64,000 bases of DNA from assembly GCA_946406115.1 (NCBI GenBank), contig OX291544.1, positions 19,609,521-19,673,520 of the forward strand, in the 5' to 3' direction. Positions 34,901 through 46,299 of this stretch are shown here, piece by piece (the stretch's first letter is position 1; each line of letters begins with the position of its first letter). Source of the DNA: Apoda limacodes (taxonomy: Eukaryota > Arthropoda > Insecta > Lepidoptera > Limacodidae). The notes beneath the pieces are model-generated. The model saw nothing but the letters and a program-made list of their open reading frames with translations, was not told the origin of the DNA and searched no databases. Position numbers and translations under genes: made by a program.

Positions 34901-37900
34901 ATACAAATTTAATAAAGTTGATGCAGTACGTTCTTACCAATTAATCTTACCAATTTAATAATAATACTCATGTCGATGTTATTTATACCGATTTTGAAAA
35001 AGCTTTCGATCTCGTGGATTTTTTCAAATTACTGTCAAAATTAAAATCAGTCGGTATCCATGGTAATATTCTAAGCTGAGTAGAATTATAGATAAATAAT
35101 CGCTCTCAAGCAGTTGTAATTGGTGAGTGTCGCTCAGACTATATTAATGTTACATCGGGTGCTCCCCAAGGTTCATTATTAGGACCTCTTCTATACAATA
35201 TTTACTTACATGATATTGATTCGTGTTCCAAATTTGTCACTATCTTTTATACGCGGATGACAAAAAAAATTATAGTAAAATTGATTCAATACGTGACTGT
35301 TATTTATTGCAGTCGGATTTAAATAGACTTACTGAATATTATAAACGAAATAAAATCTTAGTTAATATAAACAAATATCAACAGATTACAGTAACCAGAA
35401 AGAAAAATAAAATAAAGTTTGAATACAGTATCAGTAGCGAGAATGTCCCTGTCTCTTCTATGGTACGCGACCTTGGAGTGTTACTGGACGAGCAACTTAC
35501 TTTCATTCGGCATATCGAATATATATTCAACAAAGCGTACAAATCGTTAGGTTTTAGGCAAAGTGAACCTTTCGATAATAGACTTTGTTTCAAAATGTTA
35601 TATTACTCTTATGTAAGAAGCATTTTAGAATTTGCAAGCGTAATATGGAGAACTTTCTATCAAAAATACATAAATTCAATCGAAAAAATTCAACGCAAAT
35701 TCGTTAAACATCTAAATTATAGAATTAATCATACAGAAATCAATTATAAGTCATCGTGTCATAAACACCTCCTTAACAGTTTAGAAGAAAGACGCGACAT
35801 ACTAGATATGACTCTCTTTTATGACATTTTAAATAACAAATTCGATTGCGACTTGATTACCTACATCTTTCTAAATTTACCTACTTATAAAACAAGTCAT
35901 ACGTCACGCCATATATTTTATATTCCGCAAACCTCAAGTAAATATACAGAAAACTCTCCTCTTAATAGAATTCCTGATATTTATAACAAAAAAAAATCCA
36001 ACAACCCTTTTGCTATGTCTAGATCCGAATTTCGTTATAGTATTGTACAAATATGTTACGAATCTCGCAATGACTGACAAATTATTAATCAATTAACTAA
36101 ATAATTTATAAATAAACCCAGTTTTGTTTGTTGATAGTTTTAGCACTAAAACTATCAAGAGACTAACTAATCACTACACTGGCTCTTATATGCATGCAAC
36201 GTACAATCCACTACAATTACAAATATTTATATTAATTTATAATAAATATTTTACTAACCTTTAATTTTATATGTATCTTTATAATCTGTACCTTTCTCCA
36301 TAACTATATTATTCAGAACTCAACCATATATGATCAATAACCAATATTTTGTTAAAAAAAAAATGTGTTTTTATAATTATTGTTTCAGTCGCACTTGTTA
36401 CTAATTTAATAGTTAATTTGTGTACCTTGTAATTGGCGTATTTAATGTGTTTATTGTAAACAATTTATATTTGTTTTTTAACCGTAAGGTTACCTTTCAA
36501 TAAATAAAATAAAATAAAATAAATACACTCGCCCTATAATTTTACATACCCAATTACGAGTGTGCGTACACCGTCTTGCAAAAAAGTACCTAGTATTAGG
36601 TAACTTAAGTAGAAATTTTATATAAAGAGTCCAAAGCGTGACGTTAACGTCATAGTTCGTTGTTAAGAAAAGATATTAAAACATTTGTTGTTTGAATATA
36701 GCCAGCAGATTAGTGTAGTAACTTGTGAACAGTGATTTTTTATCATCAACCTTTTTTTTTTTGTTAATAGCACGATTGTATTGCACAAATCGTCATTTTT
36801 ATTACTTTACGTGGGAGCGTAGATTACGTATGATGCAGTTTGACGGCAAATACCTGTAAATTCAGGTACTCGGATCGGCTCGTTTTGTGTGCCTGAACAC
36901 GGAATTGTAGAGAACTCCTCTGGCCCGTTTAGGATTTTTATTATTTTGCTTTTATTTTCTATTTTAGAGGCCAATCCTATTTAATTTTATTTAAATACCT
37001 ATTGCGGTTACAGAAATGAAGCTTATGACAAACGAAAGGCGTTGGCTTAATAATTAAGGTTCCCGTTAACACCTATATGGAACTGACTCCTAAAATAGAA
37101 GTATACGACTCCTTATACGGCTTGTAACAAAGTTTTAACCAATGAACTTTTTTATCCTTTATAATGATTAGGTAAGGTTAAATACTTACAAGAATTTGTA
37201 TGATCCATTTGGATTTTTTTTGAATGAGTAGTTCAACAGTGACACTGGTTCAGATGAAGTTTCAGATCCTGGAGGAGGGCGAGCAAGGACTGCTGCAAAC
37301 CCAAGGAACAATACCATTAACTGTAAAAAAAGTTTATATTTCATGTTCAAATCTGTTTGAAGCACTTGTGTTTGTTTAAGCTCAGAATTTTAGCAGTTTT
37401 GTGCGGTATTGACTTTGTGCCTTTTACTTTACCTTTTTTTTAAATTTTTTATTAAAAAAGAAATTATGCCTATGAACAAAAATCTTATTTTCGGACAATA
37501 AATCCAACGTGTTTGTTCAAAACATATCAAAACTATTAGATTTCATTAAACATCAACTTTTTCAACATCAAAAATTTAACACTCATACAAGTAAGTATTT
37601 ACTGTCCTTCAAGTGTGTTGAAAATAGCCGTATGAAATTCGTGAGCTCTGCTAAATACACAATCGGCTGAATTACGATCTCGCCTTCAGCTCAGGATGTA
37701 ACCTACAAACTTGTCTGTAATGAGCAGTCTACCTCACTTGTATCATCATGTACTATATCAACTTTTATAACGAACTTAATTTCACCTATTTAAAATAACG
37801 CAATATTTTTAACTATCTTCCATAAATGTAACTTTTAAAATTTTCGAATCTAACCACGATAGAAAGTCTAATTAAATATATTTATATTAGTAACTCACCA

Positions 37901-37907
37901 CTTTCAT
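30771..37907 (-). CDS. Cuticle protein gene B (RR-1-like, chitin-binding), three exons
   Basis: Tandem duplicate of gene A with the same role. Coding exons: 37907-37899 (ATGAAAGTG, donor gtgagt), 37320-37190 (acceptor ttacag, donor gtaagt) and 31008-30771 (acceptor ttttcag, stop TGA). The joined frame is open for 125 residues. The signal peptide differs from gene A at three sites (MKVLMVLFLGFAAVLA), the mature part at four: DYKS to DYES, GIEG to GIDG, GASI to GAGI, and the final residue Gly to Arg. The YKFFYELSDGSEREEEGEV chitin-binding start is unchanged. Intron 1 has grown to 578 bases and intron 2 to 6181, the latter by a LINE inserted antisense to the gene at about 34340-36520. AATAAA at 30694-30689. 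All splice borders and the TATA box are kept, so it is probably expressed. Confidence 0.93.
31775..32095. repeat. Interspersed repeat in intron 2 of gene B
   Basis: Counterpart of 14880-15135 (CTGGACCGATTTTGCTCAAA, GATATCGAGGGG, TCTAAAAATGATGGCAG), interrupted by the long CA tract. Confidence 0.5.
31911..31986. repeat. CA microsatellite, 38 units
   Basis: An uninterrupted CA dinucleotide run of 76 bases in intron 2 of gene B. The same spot in copy A (about 15033) has only ACGCACACATAG, so the tract expanded after, or contracted since, the duplication. Open frames across it (poly His-Thr or Val-Cys) are artefacts. Confidence 0.97.
32810..33060 (-). mobile_element. Degenerate LINE reverse transcriptase fragment (copy B)
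   Basis: Same fossil as 16190-16425: minus-strand remnants of the VWH...LP.YGLP block and the YGFRHGRST area (AGGTCACCGGTCGAGTTACC on the plus strand). Shared by both copies, so older than the duplication. Confidence 0.6.
33240..34335. other. Copy-B-only sequence left of the LINE, no gene recognised
   Basis: Homology with copy A stops near 33240 (TTTTACCGAGTAAATAC) and resumes at about 36900. This part has a GTGCGCGCCGAATAC patch and one open frame (33777-34127) without domain. Origin unknown. Confidence 0.4.
34340..36077 (+). pseudogene. LINE ORF2 reverse transcriptase, broken
   Basis: Frame pieces: INPKIFWSYIKSK, then SDFFKSVFIPKSN, IIPLHKKGPKNDIT, YRGISILNTFGKILEK, a degenerate GF.KSRS block, VIYTDFEKAFDLVD (first catalytic Asp), SGAPQGSLLGPLLYNIYLHD, then after a +1/-1 shift LLYADDKKNY (catalytic YADD) and the thumb VRDLGVLLDEQLTFIRHIEY, with SVIWRTFY and ENSPLNRIPDIYN near the end at 36077. 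Internal stops at about 34390, 34769, 34942 and 35078, plus the frameshift near 35230, make it inactive. The catalytic residues themselves are still present. Confidence 0.85.
34340..36520 (+). mobile_element. Jockey/CR1-like LINE, 5'-truncated, inserted in intron 2 of gene B
   Basis: A plus-strand LINE piece covering the RT domain, the C-terminal region and the 3' UTR, ending in a tandem AAATA-type tail (ATAAATAAAATAAAATAAAA) at about 36500-36525. It is antisense to the cuticle gene. The endonuclease part is absent, as usual for 5'-truncated LINEs. Absent from copy A, so inserted after the duplication or lost there. Confidence 0.8.
36525..36900. other. Copy-B-only sequence right of the LINE
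   Basis: No gene. Contains a repeated AGTATTAGGTAAC-like motif and T-rich runs. Homology with copy A resumes at GAATTGTAGAGAAC (36903, equal to 16783). Confidence 0.4.
37375..37773. other. About 400-base insertion in intron 1 of gene B
   Basis: Copy A goes directly from GTGTTTG to ACGAACTTCATTTTACC (17225), while copy B has about 400 extra bases here. No coding content or inverted ends were recognised. Confidence 0.55.
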
Positions 37908-37930
37908 AATCTCGATGTGGCAATTGAGTT

Positions 37931-37967
37931 TAAAGTGAGCAACCACATTTGTTATTCGGGCTTTTAT
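37931..37967 (-). promoter_or_regulatory. Core promoter of cuticle gene B
   Basis: ATAAAAG on the minus strand (37967-37961), with the same spacing to the ATG (37907) as in gene A and an initiator-like TCACTT near 37937. Confidence 0.7.
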
Positions 37968-37999
37968 GCTCTGAGAATTATGTGTCTATTGAATTTGTA

Positions 38000-40900
38000 A
38001 ATGTAAATATGTTCCCATTTAACAATTAACCTTTGACATTACAAAATGAAATATATCATTATGTTAGACGTTAGAGGTAAGAGTTCCGTATTATTTTTTA
38101 ATATTGTATTTAAATTAACACGACTTTATTACAAGCATGTAGCGTTTTTGCCTATTCATATACTGTGTGACAAATGAAGCGGATACCTTTTATAAAACAT
38201 TTAGATATTTACATTTATAGAGTAGAGTAAGTATCTTATTGGAAATGCTTATTGTTGAGTCTAAGAAAAAGAGTGCTAAGTATTGGCTCAAGGTGCTCAA
38301 TCGTTTTTTTCTTTGTTACTGTGTGTCAATAACTTGAGTAAAGTTGCTCAAGATATATGGTTCAAAAGGGATAAAACTATTAGGTAAGCAATAAAAAAAA
38401 GGGAAAAGGCGTAAACTATTTTATGAACGGGTCAGGGAAAAAACAGCTTCAGTCACATTTTTTATTTTTCAACTGACAATGCAGTCTGAATAAATATGTC
38501 CCGTACCCATGTTCTGTTAAAACAAACAAGACAGTAAGATTTGTTTTCACTAAGATATCCTGTCTTAATAATACGTGTGCATGGTAGAAATAATACTATT
38601 TTTTTACCATCCCATCTTTAATTTGGTAATATCTCAATTTCTTCATCATGTGACAAAAACTGTTATACCCCTTCATATGGTTTCCTTTTTTGCCCCTTGG
38701 CGTGGTAACCTAAGAAACATTGGATTTTGTAGGCAGTTATGTGTAAGATAGATGGGTTAAAGAAATTTATTAATTGTTATATAAGTAGTATAGCTCTGTG
38801 AGTGTCAATAAATCAATCAAAAATGTTTTATTAAACTAAGTTTAAAGTATCGATTACTAGTTACATTACACTCTGTTAACAAAGATGATGATCTGTGACT
38901 AATAGAGCGTCATAGAGCTTTAAAGAGAATTAAATTCTTAGAAAATAAAAATTAAATATAATCAAAACATTAATTTTTAAATCATCTAATATATAAGTAT
39001 AAAATTATTATTTATATAACATCTCGTTTTACACCATCTCCGTTGCCAGAACAACAAAAAATAAAAACAGTCTATCTTTTTATGATTTTTTACAATAAAA
39101 TCTTAGTTAGATTGTATTTTGATTATATTTTATTTGTTCTCTAATAAAACAGCTTAGTATGCCAAAAGTTATCTTTGTTTTGTGTTTGATTTTATCAAAA
39201 TAATAAATTTATTAAAAGAATCTGTATTGTAATACCCAAAAATTAAAATACCTTGGTAAAGCTATGAACTACAAAGTTGCATACATGATTTTTGATTATT
39301 TTCTTTAAATTATATCAGAGAAGCAGCATGCAGAGCGTCAAAACTGCTTAATGTTGTGAATTTATATTAAAAACCCAAGAATTAAAGTAATATATACCTA
39401 CATAGTACTTCCACGATAAATTTCATAACTTTTATTTTTCCATAAAAATACGTATCCACATGCATTTATAATGAGTACTCTAGCCCCCTGCAATCTGCCA
39501 TCTGACCCCTAGTTACAAATATAAACAATAACTAAATAGTAATGAAACTGCATCAAAGTCAAATTTTATTAACCTGCAATGATTGTTTATTCGTATGCTA
39601 ACAGCTCAGTACTAATTAAATTTAATATAAGTGTATACTGTTTATAGGAGTTTTACGACAGGGACTTATGTAGAGAGTGGTGGTGGAAAAAAATAGTGGT
39701 TAAAGTCCTGCGTTTTTTGTGATTGAGGCATTAAAATTGGTATAAACGTTAAAAATGTTAAATGATTTTACGACATGAGTCAAGATGGCCAAAGAGTGGT
39801 TAAAATTTATTAAAAAAAATTTATGAGTTTGATGTAAGAAGCTTGAGTATTCAGTTTCAAAAAATCTTTAACTTTTTACGGAATTGATGGATTTTTAATA
39901 TCAAATGGAGCTCTTAAATTGATTTAAAAAGTTATTCAATAAATGGACATGAAAGTCAGTATGTAGTTCAATTAAGTAAAAATACAGCTAATAAAAACAC
40001 TTTTATGTCACTTACTTACCCAGACATTTTGCTAATGTTTTTTTTTATTATTCTGTCTTTGGATGGCGCTGTAATAACCCTATGCTCTTTATTAGACTAT
40101 CTAATAGATTATTAGAATATCTAGTTCTTCAAATAAAAAACACACTGTAATGTAATCGCATTGCATCTTTGTCATTGTAACTAATAAAAAAAAAGATGTG
40201 TTACATTAAATAAATAAATAAATATAAATATAAATAAATAAATTAAGGACAGTCGTGATTCATTAATTCTTTAACTCAGATTTTTTAAATTAATTGATTC
40301 ATTCCTTAACTCAAAACTTCAGTTGGGACGCAATAAGAAACTGTGTAGAAACCATGTTCAAAGATATTTTTACGGAATTAGTGGAAGGTTTGAACTCTCA
40401 TTATTTGAAGTTGTTACAAATACCATGACCTCGGAATAACTGTGGCATACAAGCAAGTTTTAGTCTCCTAGGGTGTAAAATACATATATTTTTATTTTTT
40501 ATTGTATTCTATTTTTTTAGTGCGGAGGGTTTTACCACACCGAACAGAAATGAAAGAAACTCTTGCAATTTTTGTTTACGTCGCTAAGCTCTTTAGCATT
40601 TTTTAATTAAAATTATGCCTTTCGTTCTCTTGACTTACGAAACCAGATAACCTTAGTTAAAACATTTATTGCCTCAGACGTCGTACGTCCTCACGGCAGA
40701 GGCAGGCCTTTCTTCGAAGAAAAGAGGTAAAACATTACGGCACAAGTTTTTACCATAAAAGTTTAGGCAACAATGCCTGTAAAATATAGTACCTATAAAA
40801 AAATCTTTGACGTGCAATAAAGAGAGTTAAGACCAAAATATTTGGTAAAATAAGCATTGCATTATCCTAGACAATTTATTACCATGAGAACTCTTGATTG

Positions 40901-41380
40901 AGATTAAAGTATTATTTGTTTACCCTTATCGTTATGACCTGAGTAATAGCATCGGCAGAAAAGGGTTTATCCGCGGGAACACTCAAACCGGAATATAAAA
41001 AAGCATTCCTCATACTTTTCAGATCCTCTACCGAGCTCTAAGTCTAAACTTCGAGCTCTACCTTCAAGCTTCGGGCTATACCTGCTGCGTCAAAAATGAC
41101 GTAACCCAGTCGTTTTTTCCATTTTTTCCTTTTAACTTGATTTAATATAATTAATATTTCACTATTTATAATAAAAGGCGAAATTGCAATAAGCAGGATA
41201 CAACTACACTAATTTATAAGTACTTAAGTGCTAATACTTAAGTTATCAATTACATAATATTTCTTTATTTCGGATCTTATTACATACGTAAAGGAACTTA
41301 AACTTAAAAAGGAGCATAAATTGACTGCAATATCCGTGACCAAATTGTTAATTATATATAATTTTTATATATAATTATAC
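38000..41380. other. Intergenic region of copy B
   Basis: Collinear with 17480-21180. No gene recognised; an ATAAATAAATAAATATAAAT simple repeat lies near 40208. The RTE-like tail fragment seen in copy A recurs at 40668-40730. Confidence 0.5.
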
Positions 41381-41384
41381 ATTC

Positions 41385-41540
41385 TTTTTTGTAAATTCAT
41401 ACATATCATACATAAATACAACCAGACTCAAGACAAACACAAATGTATATTATGACATTAATGTTTGTCCAGTGCGAAAATCGAACCCACACCCTCTGCA
41501 CAGTAGCTAGCCACACTACCAACTAGGCTGCGAGGGACTT
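41385..41540 (-). repeat. tRNA-derived SINE, partial (copy B)
   Basis: A box on the minus strand from CTCGCAGCCTAGTTGGTAGT (41534-41515); the B-box area GGGTTCGATTTTCGC (41487-41473) has decayed. Same insertion as 22085-22320. Confidence 0.65.
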
Positions 41541-41837
41541 GACATACAAATGTTATATTACTAAAAAAAATTAATCACCCAATTCTTTGATTAAGTACGA
41601 AGTAAACTGAAGGCATTAAATTGACAAATAACTCAGCCTTCACACACAATCTGTCCTTCAGATCTAAGAAAATTACATATATTTGGACATATAAACAAAA
41701 TAATATTATTTCTATATTACATCTTTAAGTTTCACTAAAGGTTTTGAAATTAAAATTAACTTTTTTTTTCAAATTTATCTAACTACTGACTTTAACAACA
41801 AAAATAGATTAAATTTAATTATATGAAATTCACTTAC

Positions 41838-41846
41838 CACTCTCAT
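41838..41846 (-). other. Orphan first exon of a cuticle gene (copy B)
   Basis: ATGAGAGTG followed by the donor gtaagtg on the minus strand, with CGACATT just before the ATG as in genes A/B (CGAGATT). No exon 2 or 3 of its own lies between here and gene B exon 1 (37907). In frame with gene B exon 2 at 37320, so it could act as an alternative first exon about 4.5 kb upstream, or be all that remains of a lost neighbour gene. Confidence 0.65.
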
Positions 41847-41869
41847 AATGTCGGTTTGATAATCGACTT

Positions 41870-41906
41870 TAGAATGACCAACTAGTTACCTAATATAAGC
41901 TTTTAT
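41870..41906 (-). promoter_or_regulatory. Core promoter of the orphan exon (copy B)
   Basis: ATAAAAG at 41906-41900 lies at exactly the distance from the ATG seen in genes A and B (54-60 bases). The matching stretch in copy A (near 22680) is deleted by about 110 bases. Confidence 0.6.
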
Positions 41907-42200
41907 GCTACATCAAACCAAAATATATAAATTCTCCGAATATGCAAATATGTGCCTATATATATCAGTTGACCTTTAAAAGAACAAGATCATAGAGATA
42001 TGGATTTAGAGTTTTAAATAACGAGTACTAAATAAAATGTGAGTCGAATGACATATGTTATGACAAAACATGTCTATTTCTACTCCAATTCATTATGTAT
42101 TAGCTGACTTCCCTTCCTTTCTCCCCTCTTCACGACCTCGCCTCTCAATTTGCATCAAAAACAAACTACCTCTAAATTATATAAAACTTACTTTTTTCCT

Positions 42201-42490
42201 CGGTTCCACCCGCCCTAAATTCGGTTATTGGTGTAGGATTTTATCGGCAACTCCTCAATTATAGAAAAAACAAACTCAAACTTAATGTTTTCAATTAGCC
42301 TATGTCCTTCTCCGGGACTCAAACTATCTCCAAGCCAAAATTTGCCCACGGTTCCACCTACCCTAAATTGGGTGTAAGATTTCAACGGAAACTCCTTAAC
42401 TATAGAACAAAAACTGACTCACACTTGACGTTTTTAAGTAGCCTACGTCCTTCCCCGGGACTTAAACTATCGCCATGCCAAATTTCATCT
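42201..42490. repeat. Two tandem units of about 148 bases
   Basis: Units at 42201 and 42349 both begin CGGTTCCACC, continue with CCCTAAATT and AACTCCT, and later share TCCGGGACT/CCCGGGACT with AAACTATC. The type belongs to a common lepidopteran repeat (a GCCTATGT/GCCTACGT CCTT block). Only a trace is present in copy A near 22890. Confidence 0.6.
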
Positions 42491-42619
42491 TAATCGGTAC
42501 AGCGAGAGAGAGAAATATTATTATTTTCTTGGCGTAATAAGAAAATTTTTTTTTTTATATTTTACGTGTCACATACTAGGTAAAATATAGTACTTAGAGA
42601 ATTTTGCACATATAATTAT

Positions 42620-43305
42620 CACTTTGCTATTATTTTAAAAATAGTAATTATAAATAATATGTACCAGACCATATTTTGATTTTACTACAGTTTTGTGTTT
42701 TACCATTTTCTTATGTTATATAAAATAGTGTTTTACTAATTTGATTTCATTAAACATATTTTGGTTAATTTATTGTGAACGTTATTTCTATTGTGTTTTT
42801 ATAATTATTATTGTGTTAAACTACATTTTTGTGTTTTGATAATTTTCATGTATTTTAAAAATAATTTTACTAAATAACGTGAATTACTCGTACATTCTGA
42901 GCTTTATATTTGTCATTTAATGACTTGACTATTTGACCTAACTATTGACTTGGCCATTGAATTACCTTGACAACATAATTGATAAAAATATTACCTAACT
43001 CGTAATTAACTTTTCTGTGTTAGTATGTAAGATAAATAAATATAAATAAAGGGGTATATAAAATGAAACCCTTGTGATTGTAATAATTACTCTTAAGTTT
43101 TCTTAATTGTATAGGCACATAATAACAATTATGTTTTTTTTTTATTTTGTCTACAGAGCATAAATTGGTATCATGTACAACTTGACTATTATATTTGGTT
43201 TTTTTGTAAAAAATTTGAAAACTGTAAATTTTAATTTTCTTTTCGGGAACCCCCGAAATGTGATGTAATGCAATTATATATAGAATGCTTTGACTAATAA
43301 AATAA
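42620..43305. other. About 690-base stretch present only in copy B
   Basis: Copy A passes from GCACATATAATTATATATAT directly to GAAGTCAAAATATTCTCG (23091). The extra DNA in B is AT-rich and ends in AATAAAATAAAG; it may be a LINE/SINE 3' piece (AACCCCCGAAATGTGATGTA). No coding frame. Confidence 0.4.
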
Positions 43306-43429
43306 AGTCAAAATATTCTCGTATGTCATAGAAAGCTTCTTTTTGTAGATAATGTTCTTTCAGTCAAAATAAAAGTTAAAAATAATTCGCATAGAACTGA
43401 AAGTTGGTACAACATTAAGTACACCGTTA

Positions 43430-44835
43430 TAAATAAAATGACAAAAGTCACCACTTCTAGTAAAAAAAATATTCAAGGTCAAAGGAGAACAAATCAGTTT
43501 TCTGGAAATATCTCTAAAACCGTAAATTTTATCAAAATAAATGTTTAGGATATGTATGTAGTACGCGCACTAATGTGATAACCTTTATATGATATCTATA
43601 TTTTTCTCGATGAATAATTAAATATTTCATGAGCTTCAAAGTTTAAAGTCCATGTATATGTGATATAGCAATTTAAAAAAAACGTAAATGCACCGATACT
43701 TAGGGTGTACAGGATGTCCCAAACTTATGTTCTCTTATAAATACATTAATTTTTTGTGGGATTTCAATTATATTTGTTAAGTTTGATTCTTAATGCAAAT
43801 TTATGTATGCACCTAATTTCTATACCTACTTATTGTATTATGTATACACCTAATTTCTATACTTATTGAAATCTACTGAACCTTGGATTTCAGATAGTTC
43901 TTGATGTGGCGAATATCTAATTATAAGTTATTTCGGTTGTGTTGACTGTATATTTATGACGTCGTTTGTATGAACGAGCGCGTGTATGACATGTCAGTGC
44001 AACCAGTTACCTAGAAGCGCGCATATACCTCGCCAGTCTACTGAAAACTCTGACCGACGGCGGCAGGATCAATGTATATAGTACTGAACTTGCATATCTA
44101 TGGGCAGGATGCGCGCGCTTACTAACCCGGCCGTTAATATTTAAATTTGCCGTAAATAATTATAATATTAAGCTACTGTATTTGCTAATAAAGTTTATAC
44201 TTATGTCTATTGTTTCCTAAACTGCTTTCTTCTTCCTTCTTATCTTTGTAGCTGTGGTAAAATTCTTAGAATTAAAATGTTACCTTCCATATCAAAAATC
44301 GTTATTCTTTTATTGCCTAAAAACTAATGCGGAATACTGGTGACTCCGACATGATTACAGTAACCTTTAAAAAAATGCGTTATCTACTCTATATCCAATG
44401 GCCATAAAAGTGCATATTATACAGTTTTTTTTTAATCGCGATATCTTAGTTATGCAAATTTGGAGTGATAAAAGTATACAGACCTTTTTGACAACTAAGT
44501 ATAGTTTAAGAGCATCCGATTCGCGGAGCCTTGCAGCGGGATTCATACAAATGAATTTCGCATTTGTTTTTGACATTTACTGATAAACCACTGTGAAATT
44601 TATTTGTCATAATCCCACGAATACCTGTGTGTGTGGTTTTCCAAAATCTTGTAAAATGTTTTTATTAACTAGAAATATTTTTGAAACCATTTGTATGAAA
44701 AACTAGAATCCTGTATAACTTTTGAACAATAAAATTTAATAGAGAACTGGTACACTGTAGACATATGTAAAAAACAGATTTTTTGACCTCTAACCTTGAA
44801 TAAATAGATATATTGCTATACTGTTTTTCACCCTG
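43430..44835. other. Copy-B stretch with no gene recognised
   Basis: Mostly without counterpart in copy A. It includes a GTGTACAGGATGTCCC motif at about 43705 and a GC-rich patch (43970-44130) with GACGGCGGCAGGATC. The open frames at 44367-44583 overlap on both strands and have no domain. Confidence 0.4.
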
Positions 44836-44939
44836 TACCAATTTTCAGCTCTGTGCAAGTTTTTGCAAACTGGAATGTTTATTTTATCTGGACGTTTAGT
44901 CAGAATTATTTGATTATTTTTGCATTTTTTAAGGATTCA

Positions 44940-45110
44940 GGTAATCTACACTAATATTATAAAGAGAAAAGATTTGTAGTTTTGTATGTTTGTAACGAAT
45001 AAACTCAAAAACTACTGGACTGATTTCAAAAATTCTTTCACGATTAGAATGCTGCGATGAGTAACATAGGCTATATTTATCACTAGAAAAAAATTTGAAA
45101 TCCCAACTAA
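44940..45110 (+). repeat. Helitron-like interspersed repeat (copy B)
   Basis: CTACACTAATATTATAAAG start, AAACTCAAAAACTACTGGAC and GAGTAACATAGGCTATATTT, the counterpart of 23815-24105. Confidence 0.6.
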
Positions 45111-46005
45111 AACAAAGCGCGCATTCACAGAACTCACGGGCGGTAATGACGCGCCTATTCTATCAAGTGTGTATAAAAGCTGTCTGTTCAAAATACGAAT
45201 TACGCGCACACTACAAGCGAGTAATTACAAGTTTTAACTTCAGCCAAAACAAAAGTGGAACGATCTTTTTTAGCCCGAACATTAATAGATAACTCATCAA
45301 GTTTTATTTAAATTTCGGACTGGTACAACAAATAAATGCGCCATAAACTAATTTAAAAAAAATCGACATTTAAAACGCGGCGAATTGGCAAATGCATTGG
45401 CAAATTGCCTAAATTATTTTTATTATTGACAATGCAGTTGTCAATATTATTATTTTTTTAAATAAACATGTACGTTATTATGTTATTGTTTTAATTTACA
45501 CGAATATTTGAGAAAAGCACTATACAAGCATTGGCAAACACTGAGAATAACGGGACTCACGATCGCCTGGTTATGCTGAATTTGCGGGCCGCGGCAGTAA
45601 TGTACTACAACTACACCCACCAGGTTAAATGTAATATATGAGTCTTTGAAATGTTTAACACTAGGACAAAATTGCTAGTAATTATGTTGTAGGCATCGTC
45701 GGAACACATGTGCAAACCGCTATTCACTACATTAGGAAAGTCATTTACTTGAGCTAAAAAGTATAGTTTTGCATTGTGGAACACCTACGTCAGAGAATAT
45801 ATCAGACTACTCACTTCACATACTAACCGCATTAAACCCTCACCCCATACGCATGGTGTGCATTATGGGAGCTTATAAGGAACAGTATCGAATGGGCCAG
45901 ACTCAGACCTACTTGCATGAATTTTTCTCTCAAATTACAGAGTTTGGCGTACTCAAGACTGTTCCCAAATAAGCTCCCTTATATATTCTTTGAAAGTTCC
46001 CAAGA

Positions 46006-46230
46006 GATAAATCACTCATTGTGTGTCAACACAATTTGATACTTACCATTGATAAATCACTCATTATGTGTCAACCCAATATGATACCTACTATTGATAA
46101 ATCACTTATTATGTGACAACTTAATATGATACCTACCATTGATAAATGACGCATTATGTGTCAACCCAATCTGATACGTGCCATTGATAAATCACTCATT
46201 ATGTGACAACCCAATATGATACTTACCATT
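46006..46230. repeat. 45-base tandem repeat, five copies
   Basis: Units start at 46006, 46051, 46096, 46141 and 46186 (GATAAATCACTCATTATGTG type). One more unit than in copy A. Confidence 0.9.
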
Positions 46231-46299
46231 ATTTTAAGATTGAAAATAGGAAATATTATATATTTTTGTCATATGAGTAATATATTATTCAAGCTTTCT

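Noticed and set aside
45095..45292. Possible small gene on the plus strand with an internal TATAAAAG box at about 45170
   Set aside because: The box lies inside the frame rather than before it, and there is no domain or counterpart in copy A.
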